Positions 7,565 to 14,740 of a stretch of 25,658 nt of DNA are shown here, in pieces. Positions within the stretch are counted from its first letter, which is position 1; each line of letters opens with the position of its first letter. Origin of the DNA: JBLNBQ01 sp050260095 (GTDB taxonomy: Bacteria > Bacillota > UBA5301 > DYFA01); NCBI GenBank assembly GCA_050260095.1, contig JBLNBQ010000049.1, positions 1 to 25,658 of the forward strand. The letters run 5' to 3'. A program made the translations under genes and the position numbers. A model generated the notes under the pieces. It did no database searches, was not told the DNA's origin, and saw only the letters and a program-made list of their open reading frames with translations.

Positions 7565-9451
7565 ATGAGCCTCTTCCGAATCGGCGGCCTCGCCACCGGA
7601 CTCGACACCAACAGCATGATCGACTCCCTGATGAAGGTGGAGCGCCAGCCGGAAGACCTGATGAAACGGCGCCAGCAGATCTTCACCTGGCGTAAGGACT
7701 ACTGGGGCGAGATCAACACCAAACTCCTGGCGGTCAAGACCTCGCTCGGCAGCTTGCTGGACCGCACGAAACTGCTGACCAAGAAGATCACCTCGAGCGA
7801 CGACAGTGCGCTCACCGCGACGGCGGGCGCCACGGCGGCCGCCGGCGAGTATTCCATCACCGTGAATGCGCTAGCCACCGAGAGCCAACTGCGCAGCGGC
7901 TCGGGCGCGCTCGGGCTCGGGCTGGGCGGAAAGGTCAACCTCACCCAGGCGGTCAATACCGACGCGGCCAAGTTAGGCGTCAAGATTACCTCCGGGACCT
8001 TCACCATCAACGGGGTGAGGATCACCATTAACTCCGGGGATTACCTGGGCACCGGCAACACCGCCGACGCCAAGGACATCCTCGGCAAGATCAACGCCTC
8101 CGGCGCCGGCGTCACGGCCACCTACGACGCGGCCACCGACAAGCTGGTGCTGACGGCCAATGCCCCGGGCGGCGACCTCAACCTGGGCGGCGGCGGTGAT
8201 ACCAGCAACTTTCTCACCGCCACAAGCCTGCTCGGCGCCGCTCGTGTGGGCGACACCAAGACGAGCGCCGTGCACCTGGGCCGGGTGAATCCCGACGCCC
8301 CGCTAGCCAGTTCGAATCTGGCGGCGGCCGTCACCGACGATGGGACGGGCAACGGCGAGTTCTTGATCAACGGGGTCAAGATCACCTTTAATGCTGGCAC
8401 GGACTCGCTGAACAAGGTCATCAGCCGCATCAACAACTCCACGGCCAACGTGGTGGCCTCCTATGACACAACCACTGACCGGCTCATCCTGCGGTCGAAG
8501 GTGACTGGGAGCGTCTCGATTTCAGTCGAGGAGGTCTCCGGGAAAGGCAATTTCCTCACGGCCACCGGCTTGACCGCCGCCGCCGGCGCCACCCAGACGC
8601 TGGGCGAGAACGCCTCCTTCACCGTGAGCGGGTTCAACGATGGAGATCCCATCACCAGCACGTCCAACTCGGTGAACAACGTCATCCCCGGTGTGACGCT
8701 GAACCTGCGCAAGGCCGACCCGGCCACCGCCATCACGGTGACGGTGGAACAAGATGTTCAAGCGGCCAAGAACGTTGTCAAAGACTTCGTGAGCAAGTAC
8801 AACGACGCCATGACGCTCATCGACACCCGGCTCTCGGAGAAGACGGTGACCGGCAAGGACTGGAGCCAGATGACCGACGCCGAGCGAAAATCCGGCATCA
8901 TGCGAGGGGAAGCCGCGCTGGTGGACCTGCGGATCAAGCTGACCACCAAGGCGTCGGCCCAGGTTTCGGGGTTTCTTCCCAGCATGGACGCGTTGAGCGA
9001 CATCGGGATCACCACGTCGGCGGAGAAGGGCGCGGGGGGGACCCTGGTCCTCGATGAGACCAAGCTGGAGAATGCTCTCCGCAACTCGCCGGAGATGGTG
9101 GCCGACCTGTTCTTCCAGGACGCCAACGACAACGGGAAATGGGACAAGGATGCACAGGGGGTTCCGACCGAGCAGGGCATCGCGGTGCAGTTGGACTACC
9201 TGCTGGCGCAGTTGACCGACACCCAGTCGGTGATCCGGGGAGGCGTGAGTGTCAAGGCCGGGACCATCCCCAGGCAGCAGGACGTGTTGACCGGCCAGAT
9301 CGACGATCTCCAGGAGCAGATCGACGCCTTTGAGGACCGGATGGCCGTGCGGGAGCAGGAACTCGTCCGCCAGTTCAGCGTGATGGAGCAGGTCGTCTCC
9401 CAGTTTCAATCGCAGTCGACGTGGCTCTCGGGCCAGTTGTCGAAGCTCTAG
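7565..9451 (+). CDS. fliD: Flagellar filament cap protein FliD
   Basis: 628 residues. The ATG at 7565 follows the purine run AGGGGGGAG by a few bases. The N-terminus SLFRIGGLATGLDTNSMID is the signature of FliD (HAP2), and the C-terminal ~100 residues are the coiled-coil FliD_C end (QEQIDAFEDRMAVREQE, then QFSVMEQVVSQFQSQSTWL). FliD is exported by the flagellar type III system and forms the cap that folds flagellin at the filament tip. The middle carries two tandem hook-IN-type repeats, residues about 144-225 and 264-339, each starting GxFxINGVxIT and ending NFLTATxL. Length is above the ~450-500 residues of minimal FliDs because of this exposed middle region. It is followed by fliS, its usual partner. 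Confidence 0.97.
   Translation: MSLFRIGGLATGLDTNSMIDSLMKVERQPEDLMKRRQQIFTWRKDYWGEINTKLLAVKTSLGSLLDRTKLLTKKITSSDDSALTATAGATAAAGEYSITVNALATESQLRSGSGALGLGLGGKVNLTQAVNTDAAKLGVKITSGTFTINGVRITINSGDYLGTGNTADAKDILGKINASGAGVTATYDAATDKLVLTANAPGGDLNLGGGGDTSNFLTATSLLGAARVGDTKTSAVHLGRVNPDAPLASSNLAAAVTDDGTGNGEFLINGVKITFNAGTDSLNKVISRINNSTANVVASYDTTTDRLILRSKVTGSVSISVEEVSGKGNFLTATGLTAAAGATQTLGENASFTVSGFNDGDPITSTSNSVNNVIPGVTLNLRKADPATAITVTVEQDVQAAKNVVKDFVSKYNDAMTLIDTRLSEKTVTGKDWSQMTDAERKSGIMRGEAALVDLRIKLTTKASAQVSGFLPSMDALSDIGITTSAEKGAGGTLVLDETKLENALRNSPEMVADLFFQDANDNGKWDKDAQGVPTEQGIAVQLDYLLAQLTDTQSVIRGGVSVKAGTIPRQQDVLTGQIDDLQEQIDAFEDRMAVREQELVRQFSVMEQVVSQFQSQSTWLSGQLSKL
7994..8581 (+). repeat. Tandem hook-IN (Flagellin_IN-like) repeats inside fliD
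   Basis: Copy 1 is 7994-8239 (82 codons) and copy 2 is 8354-8581 (76 codons). Both share the pattern G-x-F-x-I-N-G-V-x-I-T-x-N, then I-N-x-S, A-x-YD-x-x-TD-x-L-x-L, and end NFLTAT. The similarity is at the protein level; the DNA has diverged. Confidence 0.75.
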
Positions 9452-9473
9452 AGTGTGTGGAAGGGGTAGCGCC

Positions 9474-9869
9474 ATGATGGATCTTCAGGAGAAGTACCTA
9501 CAGGTTCAAGTGCAGACGGCTACACCGGAGATGCTGGTGACGATGCTGTATGACGGGGCCGTTCGTTTCCTCAGGCAGGCCAAGGCTAACCTGAGCGCGA
9601 AGCGGATTCCCGAAGCCAACTACTTCATCATCCGGGCGGAGAATATCATCGCGGAACTCAACAACTCGCTCGACATGCAGCGGCAGCCGGTGGCGGAGAG
9701 CCTGCGCAACCTCTATGAGTACATGCTGCGTCGCCTCGTGGAGGCCAACACGAAAAAGGACCTGGCCATCATCGACGAGGTCATCAATATGACCCTTGAG
9801 TTGCGGGAGACGTGGGTCGAAGCGGTGAAGCAGGTGGGCCAGACCCTGCGGCCGGCGAGTTCACGGTGA
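9474..9869 (+). CDS. fliS: Flagellin export chaperone FliS
   Basis: 131 residues; start ATG at 9474, 7 bases after AAGGGG (a second ATG follows directly). The family pattern is clear: YLQVQVQTATPEMLVTMLYD at the N-terminus, then GAVRFLRQAKANL, and AENIIAELNNSLDM. FliS is a cytosolic helical chaperone that binds the flagellin C-terminal D0 region and keeps it unfolded for export. It lies 22 bases after fliD, the normal order, and its stop codon overlaps the next start as GTGA, so the downstream genes are in the same transcript. Confidence 0.96.
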   Translation: MMDLQEKYLQVQVQTATPEMLVTMLYDGAVRFLRQAKANLSAKRIPEANYFIIRAENIIAELNNSLDMQRQPVAESLRNLYEYMLRRLVEANTKKDLAIIDEVINMTLELRETWVEAVKQVGQTLRPASSR

Positions 9870-10126
9870 GCCCGATGCTGCAACTGGCGGTCGTTCACCA
9901 GGAGATCTTACGCGCATTGACCGAGACGCAGGCTTCCTACGCCCATCCGGTCTGTTCGGTGGCGCTGGCGCGGAGGCTCAACCTCACTCCCAGCTACGTC
10001 CGGGAACAGGCGCAAGTGCTGCGCGCGCTGAACCTGGTTGAGGTTCGGCGCGGCCGGGGCGGCGGGTACTTTCTCCGACCGGTGGGCCCGGCGTCTGTGT
10101 TCCGCGACTGCGTCGGTTGGGCTTGA
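9866..10126 (+). CDS. Small Rrf2-like winged-helix protein
   Basis: 86 residues if started at the GTG overlapping the fliS stop (GTGA); an ATG at 9875 is an alternative. The protein is almost all one DNA-binding domain: a helix (LAVVHQEILRALTE), a helix-turn-helix (VALARRLNLTPSYVREQAQV) and a wing (LVEVRRGRGGGYFLRP). The S-Y-V and R-G-x-G-G-G-Y signature is that of Rrf2-type regulators. It lacks the C-terminal extension with the three cysteines that bind an Fe-S cluster in IscR and NsrR, so iron-sulfur sensing is unlikely. It is sandwiched between fliS and a flgN-like gene, which suggests a link to flagellar gene control. I know no named homologue. Confidence 0.72.
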   Translation: MSPMLQLAVVHQEILRALTETQASYAHPVCSVALARRLNLTPSYVREQAQVLRALNLVEVRRGRGGGYFLRPVGPASVFRDCVGWA

Positions 10127-10139
10127 GGGGGCTTTTGCG

Positions 10140-10640
10140 ATGATGACGCCCGCCGAGATGGTGGCGCTTCTTGAAGAGAAGTACCACGAAGAGTACGCAG
10201 CCTATCAGGAACTGTTGTTGCTTGCCGGGCGAGTTCGCCAGAAACTGACCGAGGGCGCCGATGGGGAGATCGAGCCCCTGCTGGCGGAGCAGGCCCGGCT
10301 CTGCGGGCTGGTGGACCGGTGCGAGGAGACCGTCAGAGTCCTGCGCCGCGAGGCGGCGCCGGCCTTCGGCTGCCCGGAGCTGACGCTGGCGACGGTCGCA
10401 CAGAAGGTTCAGGAAGGTCACGCGACCTTGCACAGCCTCGGCCGCACCATGGCGGAGGTTGCCCGGGTGCTGCAAGAACTCGCAGCGGTCCACGCGGACA
10501 ACCAGGGAATGCTCGAAGCTCGCCTGTCATCCGTGCGCGCCGAGCGACTCGGACTGGAGCGGGCCAAAGCGGCGATTCACGCCTATCAGCCACCAACAGG
10601 CGAAGCGCCCGCCCCCCGGTTTCTCGACAAACGCAGCTGA
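10140..10640 (+). CDS. FlgN-like flagellar export chaperone
   Basis: 166 residues from the ATG at 10140 (an ATGATG pair), 8 bases after GAGGGGG, which overlaps the previous stop. The protein is entirely helical and rich in Glu, Leu and Ala: MVALLEEKYHEEYAAYQEL, then LLAEQARLCGLVDRCEETVR, then a long helix around AEVARVLQELAAVHADN. It ends in a flexible tail with YQPPTGEAPAPR. Size, coiled-coil character and position after fliS fit the FlgN superfamily, which chaperones the hook-filament junction proteins FlgK and FlgL. Those genes are not in the window, and the family call rests on architecture more than on signature residues, so it is moderate. Confidence 0.6.
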   Translation: MMTPAEMVALLEEKYHEEYAAYQELLLLAGRVRQKLTEGADGEIEPLLAEQARLCGLVDRCEETVRVLRREAAPAFGCPELTLATVAQKVQEGHATLHSLGRTMAEVARVLQELAAVHADNQGMLEARLSSVRAERLGLERAKAAIHAYQPPTGEAPAPRFLDKRS

Positions 10641-10653
10641 CCGCAAATACTCC

Positions 10654-10681
10654 TTGCTTTCTATACAGTCCGCTGTATAAT
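10654..10681 (+). promoter_or_regulatory. SigmaA-type promoter of the amino-acid ABC operon
   Basis: TTGCTT at 10654-10659 and a perfect TATAAT at 10676-10681 are spaced by 16 bases. Transcription would start near 10688, giving a leader of about 60 bases before the GTG at 10747. Confidence 0.8.
10662..10679 (+). promoter_or_regulatory. Palindromic operator candidate over the -10
   Basis: TATACAG (10662-10668) and CTGTATA (10673-10679) form a perfect 7+7 palindrome with a TCCG spacer, lying over the promoter spacer and the -10 box. A third half-site, ATACAG, is at 10689-10694 near the predicted transcription start. This is the layout of a repressor site. The segment TGTATAATTATGCT also loosely resembles an ArgR box (a weak match). 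The regulator is not identified. Confidence 0.5.
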
Positions 10682-10746
10682 TATGCTCATACAGGGGCTG
10701 CTTCCCTACCCTGGCAGACCCCGCATGATGGCAAGGAGGATTCGCC

Positions 10747-11493
10747 GTGAAGAAGCTTGTGATCCTGGCTCTGACGCTCGCCATGTGCATTGGAGCCGCC
10801 GGTGCGGTGCTGGCTGCCGGTAAGGTGCTGAAGTTCGGCGCCGACGTCGCGTACCCCCCGTTCGAGTACGCCGATGAGAAGACCAAAGAGTATACCGGGT
10901 TCGACATCGACTTCGCCCGGGCCGTCGGCAAGTATCTCGGCTACGAGAAGACCGAGATCGTCAACACCGCTTGGGACGGCCTCATTCCGGGACTCATCAA
11001 CGGCAACTTCGACGCCATCATCTCCGCGATGACCATCACTGACGAGCGCAAGCAGGCTGTCGACTTCTCCAGCCCGTACTTCGAGGCGGGCCAGGTCATC
11101 GTGGTCCGTAAGAGCGACAACTCGATCAAGACCAAGGCTGACCTGAAGGGCAAGGTGGTTGCCGTCCAGCTCGGCACCACCGGCGACTTCGCCGTGACCC
11201 CGATGAAGGAGATCAAGCGGGTCTCCCGGTTTAACACCTCCCCCGAGGCTCTGCAGGAGGTCCTGAACGGCGCCGCCGACGCCGCCTGCGTCGATGACCT
11301 AGTGGGCGCCGAGTTCGTCGAGAAGAACCCCGACAAGGCGAAGATCGCGGTGAAGAAGTTCACCGTCGAATTCTACGGCATCGCCATCAAGAAGGGCAGC
11401 AAGCTCACAGCCGACATCAACAAGGCCATCGCCGCCCTGAAGAAGGACGGCACCTACGACAAGCTGTACAAGAAGTGGTTCGGCAACATGTAG
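10747..11493 (+). CDS. Polar amino-acid ABC transporter, substrate-binding protein
   Basis: 248 residues; GTG start 7 bases after a perfect AAGGAGG. An N-terminal signal peptide (MKKLVILALTLAMCIGAAGA, cleavage probably after VLA or VLAA) precedes a type 3 extracellular solute-binding domain: KVLKFGADVAYPPFEYADE, then TGFDIDFARAVGKYLGY, WDGLIPGLINGNFDAIISAM and VDFSSPYFEAGQVIVV. The fold traps one amino acid between two lobes and delivers it to the permease. The family covers glutamine, glutamate, histidine, arginine and cystine, and I cannot fix the ligand. The only Cys near the signal peptide is in LAMC, which lacks the small residue usually found before a lipobox cysteine, so it may be a soluble rather than a lipid-anchored protein. 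Confidence 0.93.
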   Translation: MKKLVILALTLAMCIGAAGAVLAAGKVLKFGADVAYPPFEYADEKTKEYTGFDIDFARAVGKYLGYEKTEIVNTAWDGLIPGLINGNFDAIISAMTITDERKQAVDFSSPYFEAGQVIVVRKSDNSIKTKADLKGKVVAVQLGTTGDFAVTPMKEIKRVSRFNTSPEALQEVLNGAADAACVDDLVGAEFVEKNPDKAKIAVKKFTVEFYGIAIKKGSKLTADINKAIAALKKDGTYDKLYKKWFGNM

Positions 11494-11498
11494 ACTGG

Positions 11499-11581
11499 CC
11501 TCAGCGGTGAGGTTCCTGCGAATACTGCATACACAATAGGATAGCGCAGGATTTACCCACGTAGCGTGGAAAGAAGTGGGT
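11499..11581 (+). promoter_or_regulatory. Structured intergenic RNA between binding protein and permease
   Basis: The 143-base gap holds several inverted repeats: CCTCA/TGAGG (11499-11503, 11508-11512), TCCTGCG/CGCAGGA (11514-11520, 11545-11551), and the competing pair ACCCAC/GTGGGT (11555-11560, 11576-11581) versus CCACG/CGTGG (11557-11561, 11565-11569). There is no U-run, so it is not a plain terminator. It probably protects or separates the abundant binding-protein message from the downstream genes. Confidence 0.5.
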
Positions 11582-11636
11582 GAACTCGCGGGGTCACGCA
11601 CTACTGTTCTGTACTTTTTCAGTGGGAGGACTTCCG

Positions 11637-12389
11637 GTGGGCTTTCTCGCCGCCACTAATCCCTGGACAGCACTGCTGGATAATCCCGGCTTCAACCTGC
11701 GGGTTATCATCGACCACCTTCCGATGCTGCTGGACGGCGCCCTTCTCACCGTCCGGCTTACCACCATCTCGGTCTTCTTCGGCATCATCATCGGCACGTT
11801 CGTCGGGATGGGGCGCCTCTCCCGCCACGTGGTGACCCGCAAGTTCTGCGGGTTCTACGTCGACTTCATCCGCGGCACGCCCCTGTTGGTGCAGATCTTC
11901 CTGGTCTACATGGGCGTCCCGCAGGTGGTGCAGTTCCTTGGCGGAGCGCTGCTGCACCGGTCCGACTTCACCTTCATCATCCCGCCGGTGATCGCCGGCC
12001 TCCTGGCGCTCTCCATCAATTCCGGCGCGTACGTGGCGGAGATCGTCCGGGCAGGTATCCAGTCGATCGACAAGGGCCAGACGGAGGCGGCGGTTTCCCT
12101 GGGCCTCTCCCACCGGCAGAAGATGCAGTACGTCATCCTGCCCCAGGCCTTCCGGCGTATCGTCCCGCCCTTGGGCAACGAGTTCATCGCCATGCTCAAA
12201 GACTCGTCCCTCGTCTCGGCCATCGCCCTCGAGGAGCTGGTCCGCCGGGGCCAGATGGTCATCACCCGCACCTTCCGTCCGTTTGAGATTTGGATCAGCG
12301 TGGCCCTCATCTACCTGGCGATGACCATGCTTATCTCCTGGTTGGTCCGGTGGAGCGAAAAGAAGCTGAAGGTGGGCGAGACCCATTGA
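11637..12389 (+). CDS. Polar amino-acid ABC transporter, permease
   Basis: 250 residues from the GTG at 11637, which has GGGAGG 7 bases upstream. An in-frame GTG at 11580 would add 19 residues without a good ribosome site. The protein has the HisM/GlnP-type layout: a short N-terminal amphipathic part, then about five membrane segments (LLDGALLTVRLTTISVFFGI, then IFLVYMGVPQVVQFLG, and so on). The cytoplasmic EAA loop EAAVSLGLSHRQKMQYVILP followed by PPLGNEFIAMLKDSSLVSAI is the coupling helix that contacts the ATPase. It probably forms a homodimer, since only one permease gene is present. The next gene's TTG overlaps its stop (TTGA). Confidence 0.95.
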   Translation: MGFLAATNPWTALLDNPGFNLRVIIDHLPMLLDGALLTVRLTTISVFFGIIIGTFVGMGRLSRHVVTRKFCGFYVDFIRGTPLLVQIFLVYMGVPQVVQFLGGALLHRSDFTFIIPPVIAGLLALSINSGAYVAEIVRAGIQSIDKGQTEAAVSLGLSHRQKMQYVILPQAFRRIVPPLGNEFIAMLKDSSLVSAIALEELVRRGQMVITRTFRPFEIWISVALIYLAMTMLISWLVRWSEKKLKVGETH

Positions 12390-13108
12390 TTAAGGTCGTT
12401 GATCTGCACAAGAAATTCGGCAGCCTCCACGTGCTGAAAGGCATCACCCAGCACGTTGAAGCCGGGGAAGTCGTCGTGGTCATCGGGCCCTCAGGTTCAG
12501 GAAAATCGACCTTCCTGCGGTGTCTCAACCGGCTGGAGGTTCCGACGAGCGGCGAGGTGTATATCGAAGGCGTCAAGGTGACCGACGATCAGGCTTCCCT
12601 CCGGGCCATCCGCGAAGAGATCGGCATGGTCTTCCAGCGGTTCAACCTCTTCCCCCACATGAGCGTGCTGAACAACATCACGCTGGCGCCCATCAAGGTG
12701 CGGGGCCTCAAGCGGCCGGAGGCGGAGGAGCGGGCCTACGCTCTGCTTGAGCGCATCGGGCTGCGTGACAAGGCCAGCGCCTACCCGGAGCAGCTCTCCG
12801 GCGGCCAGCAGCAGCGGGTTGCGATTGCCCGGGCCCTGGCCATGCAGCCGAAGATCATGCTGTTCGACGAGCCGACTTCGGCGCTCGATCCGGAGATGAT
12901 CGGCGAGGTGCTCGACGTCATGAAGAACCTAGCCAGGGAAGGCATGACCATGGTCGTGGTCACGCACGAGATGGGCTTCGCCCGGGAAGTGGCCGATCGG
13001 GTCATCTTCATGGACGAAGGGGTCGTCGTGGAAGAGAACACGCCGGACAACCTGTTCTCCAACCCGCAGGAGGAGCGCACCAAGGCTTTCTTGAGCAAGA
13101 TCCTCTGA
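12386..13108 (+). CDS. Polar amino-acid ABC transporter, ATP-binding protein
   Basis: 240 residues, the usual GlnQ/HisP length, if started at the TTG at 12386 that overlaps the permease stop; the protein then begins MIKVVDLHKKFGSLHVLKG, exactly as homologues do. All ATPase motifs are intact: Walker A GPSGSGKST, Q-loop MVFQRFNLFPHMSV, signature LSGGQQQR, Walker B IMLFDEPTSALDP and the H-loop VVTHEMGFAREVADR. It powers import by the binding-protein/permease pair upstream. An AAGGTGGG stretch lies upstream within the permease gene. It is the last gene of the operon, with a terminator about 30 bases after the stop. Confidence 0.96.
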   Translation: MIKVVDLHKKFGSLHVLKGITQHVEAGEVVVVIGPSGSGKSTFLRCLNRLEVPTSGEVYIEGVKVTDDQASLRAIREEIGMVFQRFNLFPHMSVLNNITLAPIKVRGLKRPEAEERAYALLERIGLRDKASAYPEQLSGGQQQRVAIARALAMQPKIMLFDEPTSALDPEMIGEVLDVMKNLAREGMTMVVVTHEMGFAREVADRVIFMDEGVVVEENTPDNLFSNPQEERTKAFLSKIL

Positions 13109-13137
13109 GTCTGCTGCGAACAAGCGAGGACTGATTG

Positions 13138-13170
13138 GCCGGGGTTCGATGCGGACGCCCGGCTATTTTT
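13138..13170 (+). terminator. Rho-independent terminator of the ABC operon
   Basis: GCCGGG (13138-13143) pairs with CCCGGC (13158-13163) over a 14-base loop and is followed by TATTTTT. It lies between the convergent ABC operon and the reverse-strand transporter gene, whose stop is at 13191. A perfect 6-bp GC stem is modest but well placed. Confidence 0.65.
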
Positions 13171-13190
13171 CGTTCCGAGCCGTGTACCTG

Positions 13191-14093
13191 CTATCTGGCC
13201 CCGCGGCGCAGTTCGGCGAGAAGGATCCCCGTGATGATGAGCAAGCCGCCTATCCAGGTGCGGGTGGTCGGGACCTCGCCGAGGATGAAGAAGGCGAAAA
13301 CGGCGGCGAAGACCGGTTCCAGCGTGAAGATGACCGCCGTGCGGGTTGCATCGGTATGGCGCTGGGCCCAGGTTTGCATCAGCGTGGTGCCCACGGTGGC
13401 GAAGAGGGCGAGAAAGCCGAGCGCGAACCAGGTGGCTGAGGTCAGCCCGGCGGGGAACGGTTCGAGGAAGACGCCCAGCGCCCCGCAGAGAAGCCCGGTG
13501 ACTCCCACCTGCACCGTCGTGAAGCGATAGGGGTCCACCTTTTGGGCCCACCGGCCGACCAGGATGATGTGGAGCGCAAAGGCGATCGCACAGAGCAGCA
13601 CAAGGAAGTCCCCGAACGACAGCAACGCCAGCGAACTGCTGACCGACAGCACTGCCAGACCGACGAAAGAGATCGCCGAGCCGAGCATCTCCGCTGGCTC
13701 CGGGGATTGCCGGAGGAAGACGACCGATAGCACTGGCACCAGAATCACCGAGAGGCCAGTGATGAACGCCGCCTTGGCCGCCAGGGTCCGCTGCAGGCCG
13801 AGGGTCTGCGTGATGAAGCCGGCGGCGTACACGAAGCCCGCCACCAACCCAGCCTGCCATTCCGCCAGAGTGAAGCCCCGTAACCGGCGCCCTCCGAAAG
13901 CCAGCAGCATGGCGAAGGCGGCGGTGAACCTGATCGCCAGGAAGTAGAGAGGCGGAACGGCGGCGACTCCCCGCTTGGTCAGCGAGAAGGTCACACCCCA
14001 GATTAGAGTCACCAGAATCAGTACAAGATCGCTGGCCTGCAGCACAACCCGGCTTCCGGGCCGGCCCGGAAGGGTGGAGAGCAGCCTGTTCAT
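13191..14093 (-). CDS. EamA/DMT-family membrane transporter
   Basis: 300 residues on the reverse strand, the only reverse-strand gene supported here. About ten membrane segments fall into two EamA repeats: the first begins SDLVLILVTLIWGVTFSLTK, with YFLAIRFTAAFAMLLAFGG, and the second begins FGDFLVLLCAIAFALHIILV and ends in PVFAAVFAFFILGEVPTTRT and GLLIITGILLAELRR. The conserved W-G-x-x-F and the late E-P-V-F/A-x-L-G-E features are typical. The drug/metabolite transporter superfamily exports amino acids and other metabolites, and the substrate cannot be read. The ATG at 14093 has only a weak ribosome site. It is divergent from the zinc-ribbon gene and convergent with the ABC operon. Confidence 0.92.
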   Translation of the reverse strand: MNRLLSTLPGRPGSRVVLQASDLVLILVTLIWGVTFSLTKRGVAAVPPLYFLAIRFTAAFAMLLAFGGRRLRGFTLAEWQAGLVAGFVYAAGFITQTLGLQRTLAAKAAFITGLSVILVPVLSVVFLRQSPEPAEMLGSAISFVGLAVLSVSSSLALLSFGDFLVLLCAIAFALHIILVGRWAQKVDPYRFTTVQVGVTGLLCGALGVFLEPFPAGLTSATWFALGFLALFATVGTTLMQTWAQRHTDATRTAVIFTLEPVFAAVFAFFILGEVPTTRTWIGGLLIITGILLAELRRGAR

Positions 14094-14123
14094 ACCCGGT
14101 AATTTGACGCCCGGCGCGCGTCA

Positions 14124-14140
14124 CCTGCATCCGATGCAGG
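14124..14140. promoter_or_regulatory. Palindrome in the divergent intergenic region
   Basis: CCTGCATC (14124-14131) and GATGCAGG (14133-14140) form a perfect 8+8 palindrome with one central base, 30-50 bases before the reverse-strand transporter start. It could be an operator or a hairpin in that gene's leader. No regulator assigned. Confidence 0.45.
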
Positions 14141-14200
14141 CGTTCTACAAGTAGATATAAGCATAACGCCGGGTATTTGCTGAGTTTTGACAGAAATGTC

Positions 14201-14229
14201 TTGCCTTGCGTGGGATGGGTTGGTACAAT
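14201..14229 (+). promoter_or_regulatory. SigmaA-type promoter with extended -10
   Basis: TTGCCT at 14201-14206 and TACAAT at 14224-14229 are spaced by 17 bases, and TGG directly before the -10 gives the extended TGn element. It would give a leader of about 147 bases before the zinc-ribbon ATG. The leader can form GCCCGA/TCGGGC pairing (14270-14275 with 14308-14313), and I recognise no riboswitch in it. Confidence 0.6.
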
Positions 14230-14382
14230 TAGGCTGGAATCCGTGTCTGGCTGAGGTTTCCTGGTTCGAGCCCGATGCAGACTGTGACCCGAGAAAGAGA
14301 GAGCGGTTCGGGCGGCGGAGTGGAGAGAACGAGGGCGGCCAACAGGGACCACACCTGTCGGAAAAGTGAGGGATCCACGTAC

Positions 14383-14670
14383 ATGGCGTTTGTTGACAAG
14401 ACCCTGGTTTGCAAGGACTGTGGCGCGGAGTTCGTCTTCACCGCGGGCGAGCAGGAGTTCTACGCCGAGAAGGGGTTCGAGAACGAGCCGACTCGCTGCC
14501 GCGAGTGCCGGATCGCACGGAAGCGCCAGCGGGAAGGGTTGGCCGGCGGGACGCGCGAGATGTTCGAAGCGGTGTGCGCTGACTGCGGTCAGACCACCCA
14601 GGTTCCCTTCAAGCCTCGGGAAGACCGCCCCGTCTACTGCCGGGAGTGCTTCGAGGCGCACCGGGCATAG
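14383..14670 (+). CDS. Small zinc-ribbon protein (CxxC-x17-CxxC)
   Basis: 95 residues from the ATG at 14383. There are two zinc-binding modules. The first has LVCKDCGAEFVFTAGEQEFY with cysteines 10 and 13, then TRCRECRIARKR with cysteines 39 and 42. The second has AVCADCGQ with cysteines 65 and 68, then exactly 17 residues, then CRECF with cysteines 86 and 89. The first half resembles the zf-trcl type of zinc ribbon and the second the CxxC-x17-CxxC domain. Such small proteins are common in Bacillota and Chloroflexota. Their function is unknown, and nucleic-acid binding is a guess. The gene is monocistronic: its own promoter lies upstream and a strong terminator follows. Upstream in-frame starts exist but code for a non-conserved, arginine-rich stretch. 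Confidence 0.88.
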   Translation: MAFVDKTLVCKDCGAEFVFTAGEQEFYAEKGFENEPTRCRECRIARKRQREGLAGGTREMFEAVCADCGQTTQVPFKPREDRPVYCRECFEAHRA

Positions 14671-14697
14671 GCTGGTAGCCATCCGAATGCAGCAAAC

Positions 14698-14725
14698 AAG
14701 CGTGGCCATGTGCCACGCTTTTTTT
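14698..14725 (+). terminator. Rho-independent terminator after the zinc-ribbon gene
   Basis: AAGCGTGGC (14698-14706) pairs perfectly with GCCACGCTT (14712-14720) over a CATGT loop, and the run of T extends to 14725. Confidence 0.93.
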
Positions 14726-14740
14726 CAGGGCTTGGGCCTT

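Noticed and set aside
14187..14192. Perfect TTGACA as a -35 for the zinc-ribbon gene
   Set aside because: The nearest good -10 is 31 bases away, so TTGCCT at 14201 with a 17-base spacer is used instead.
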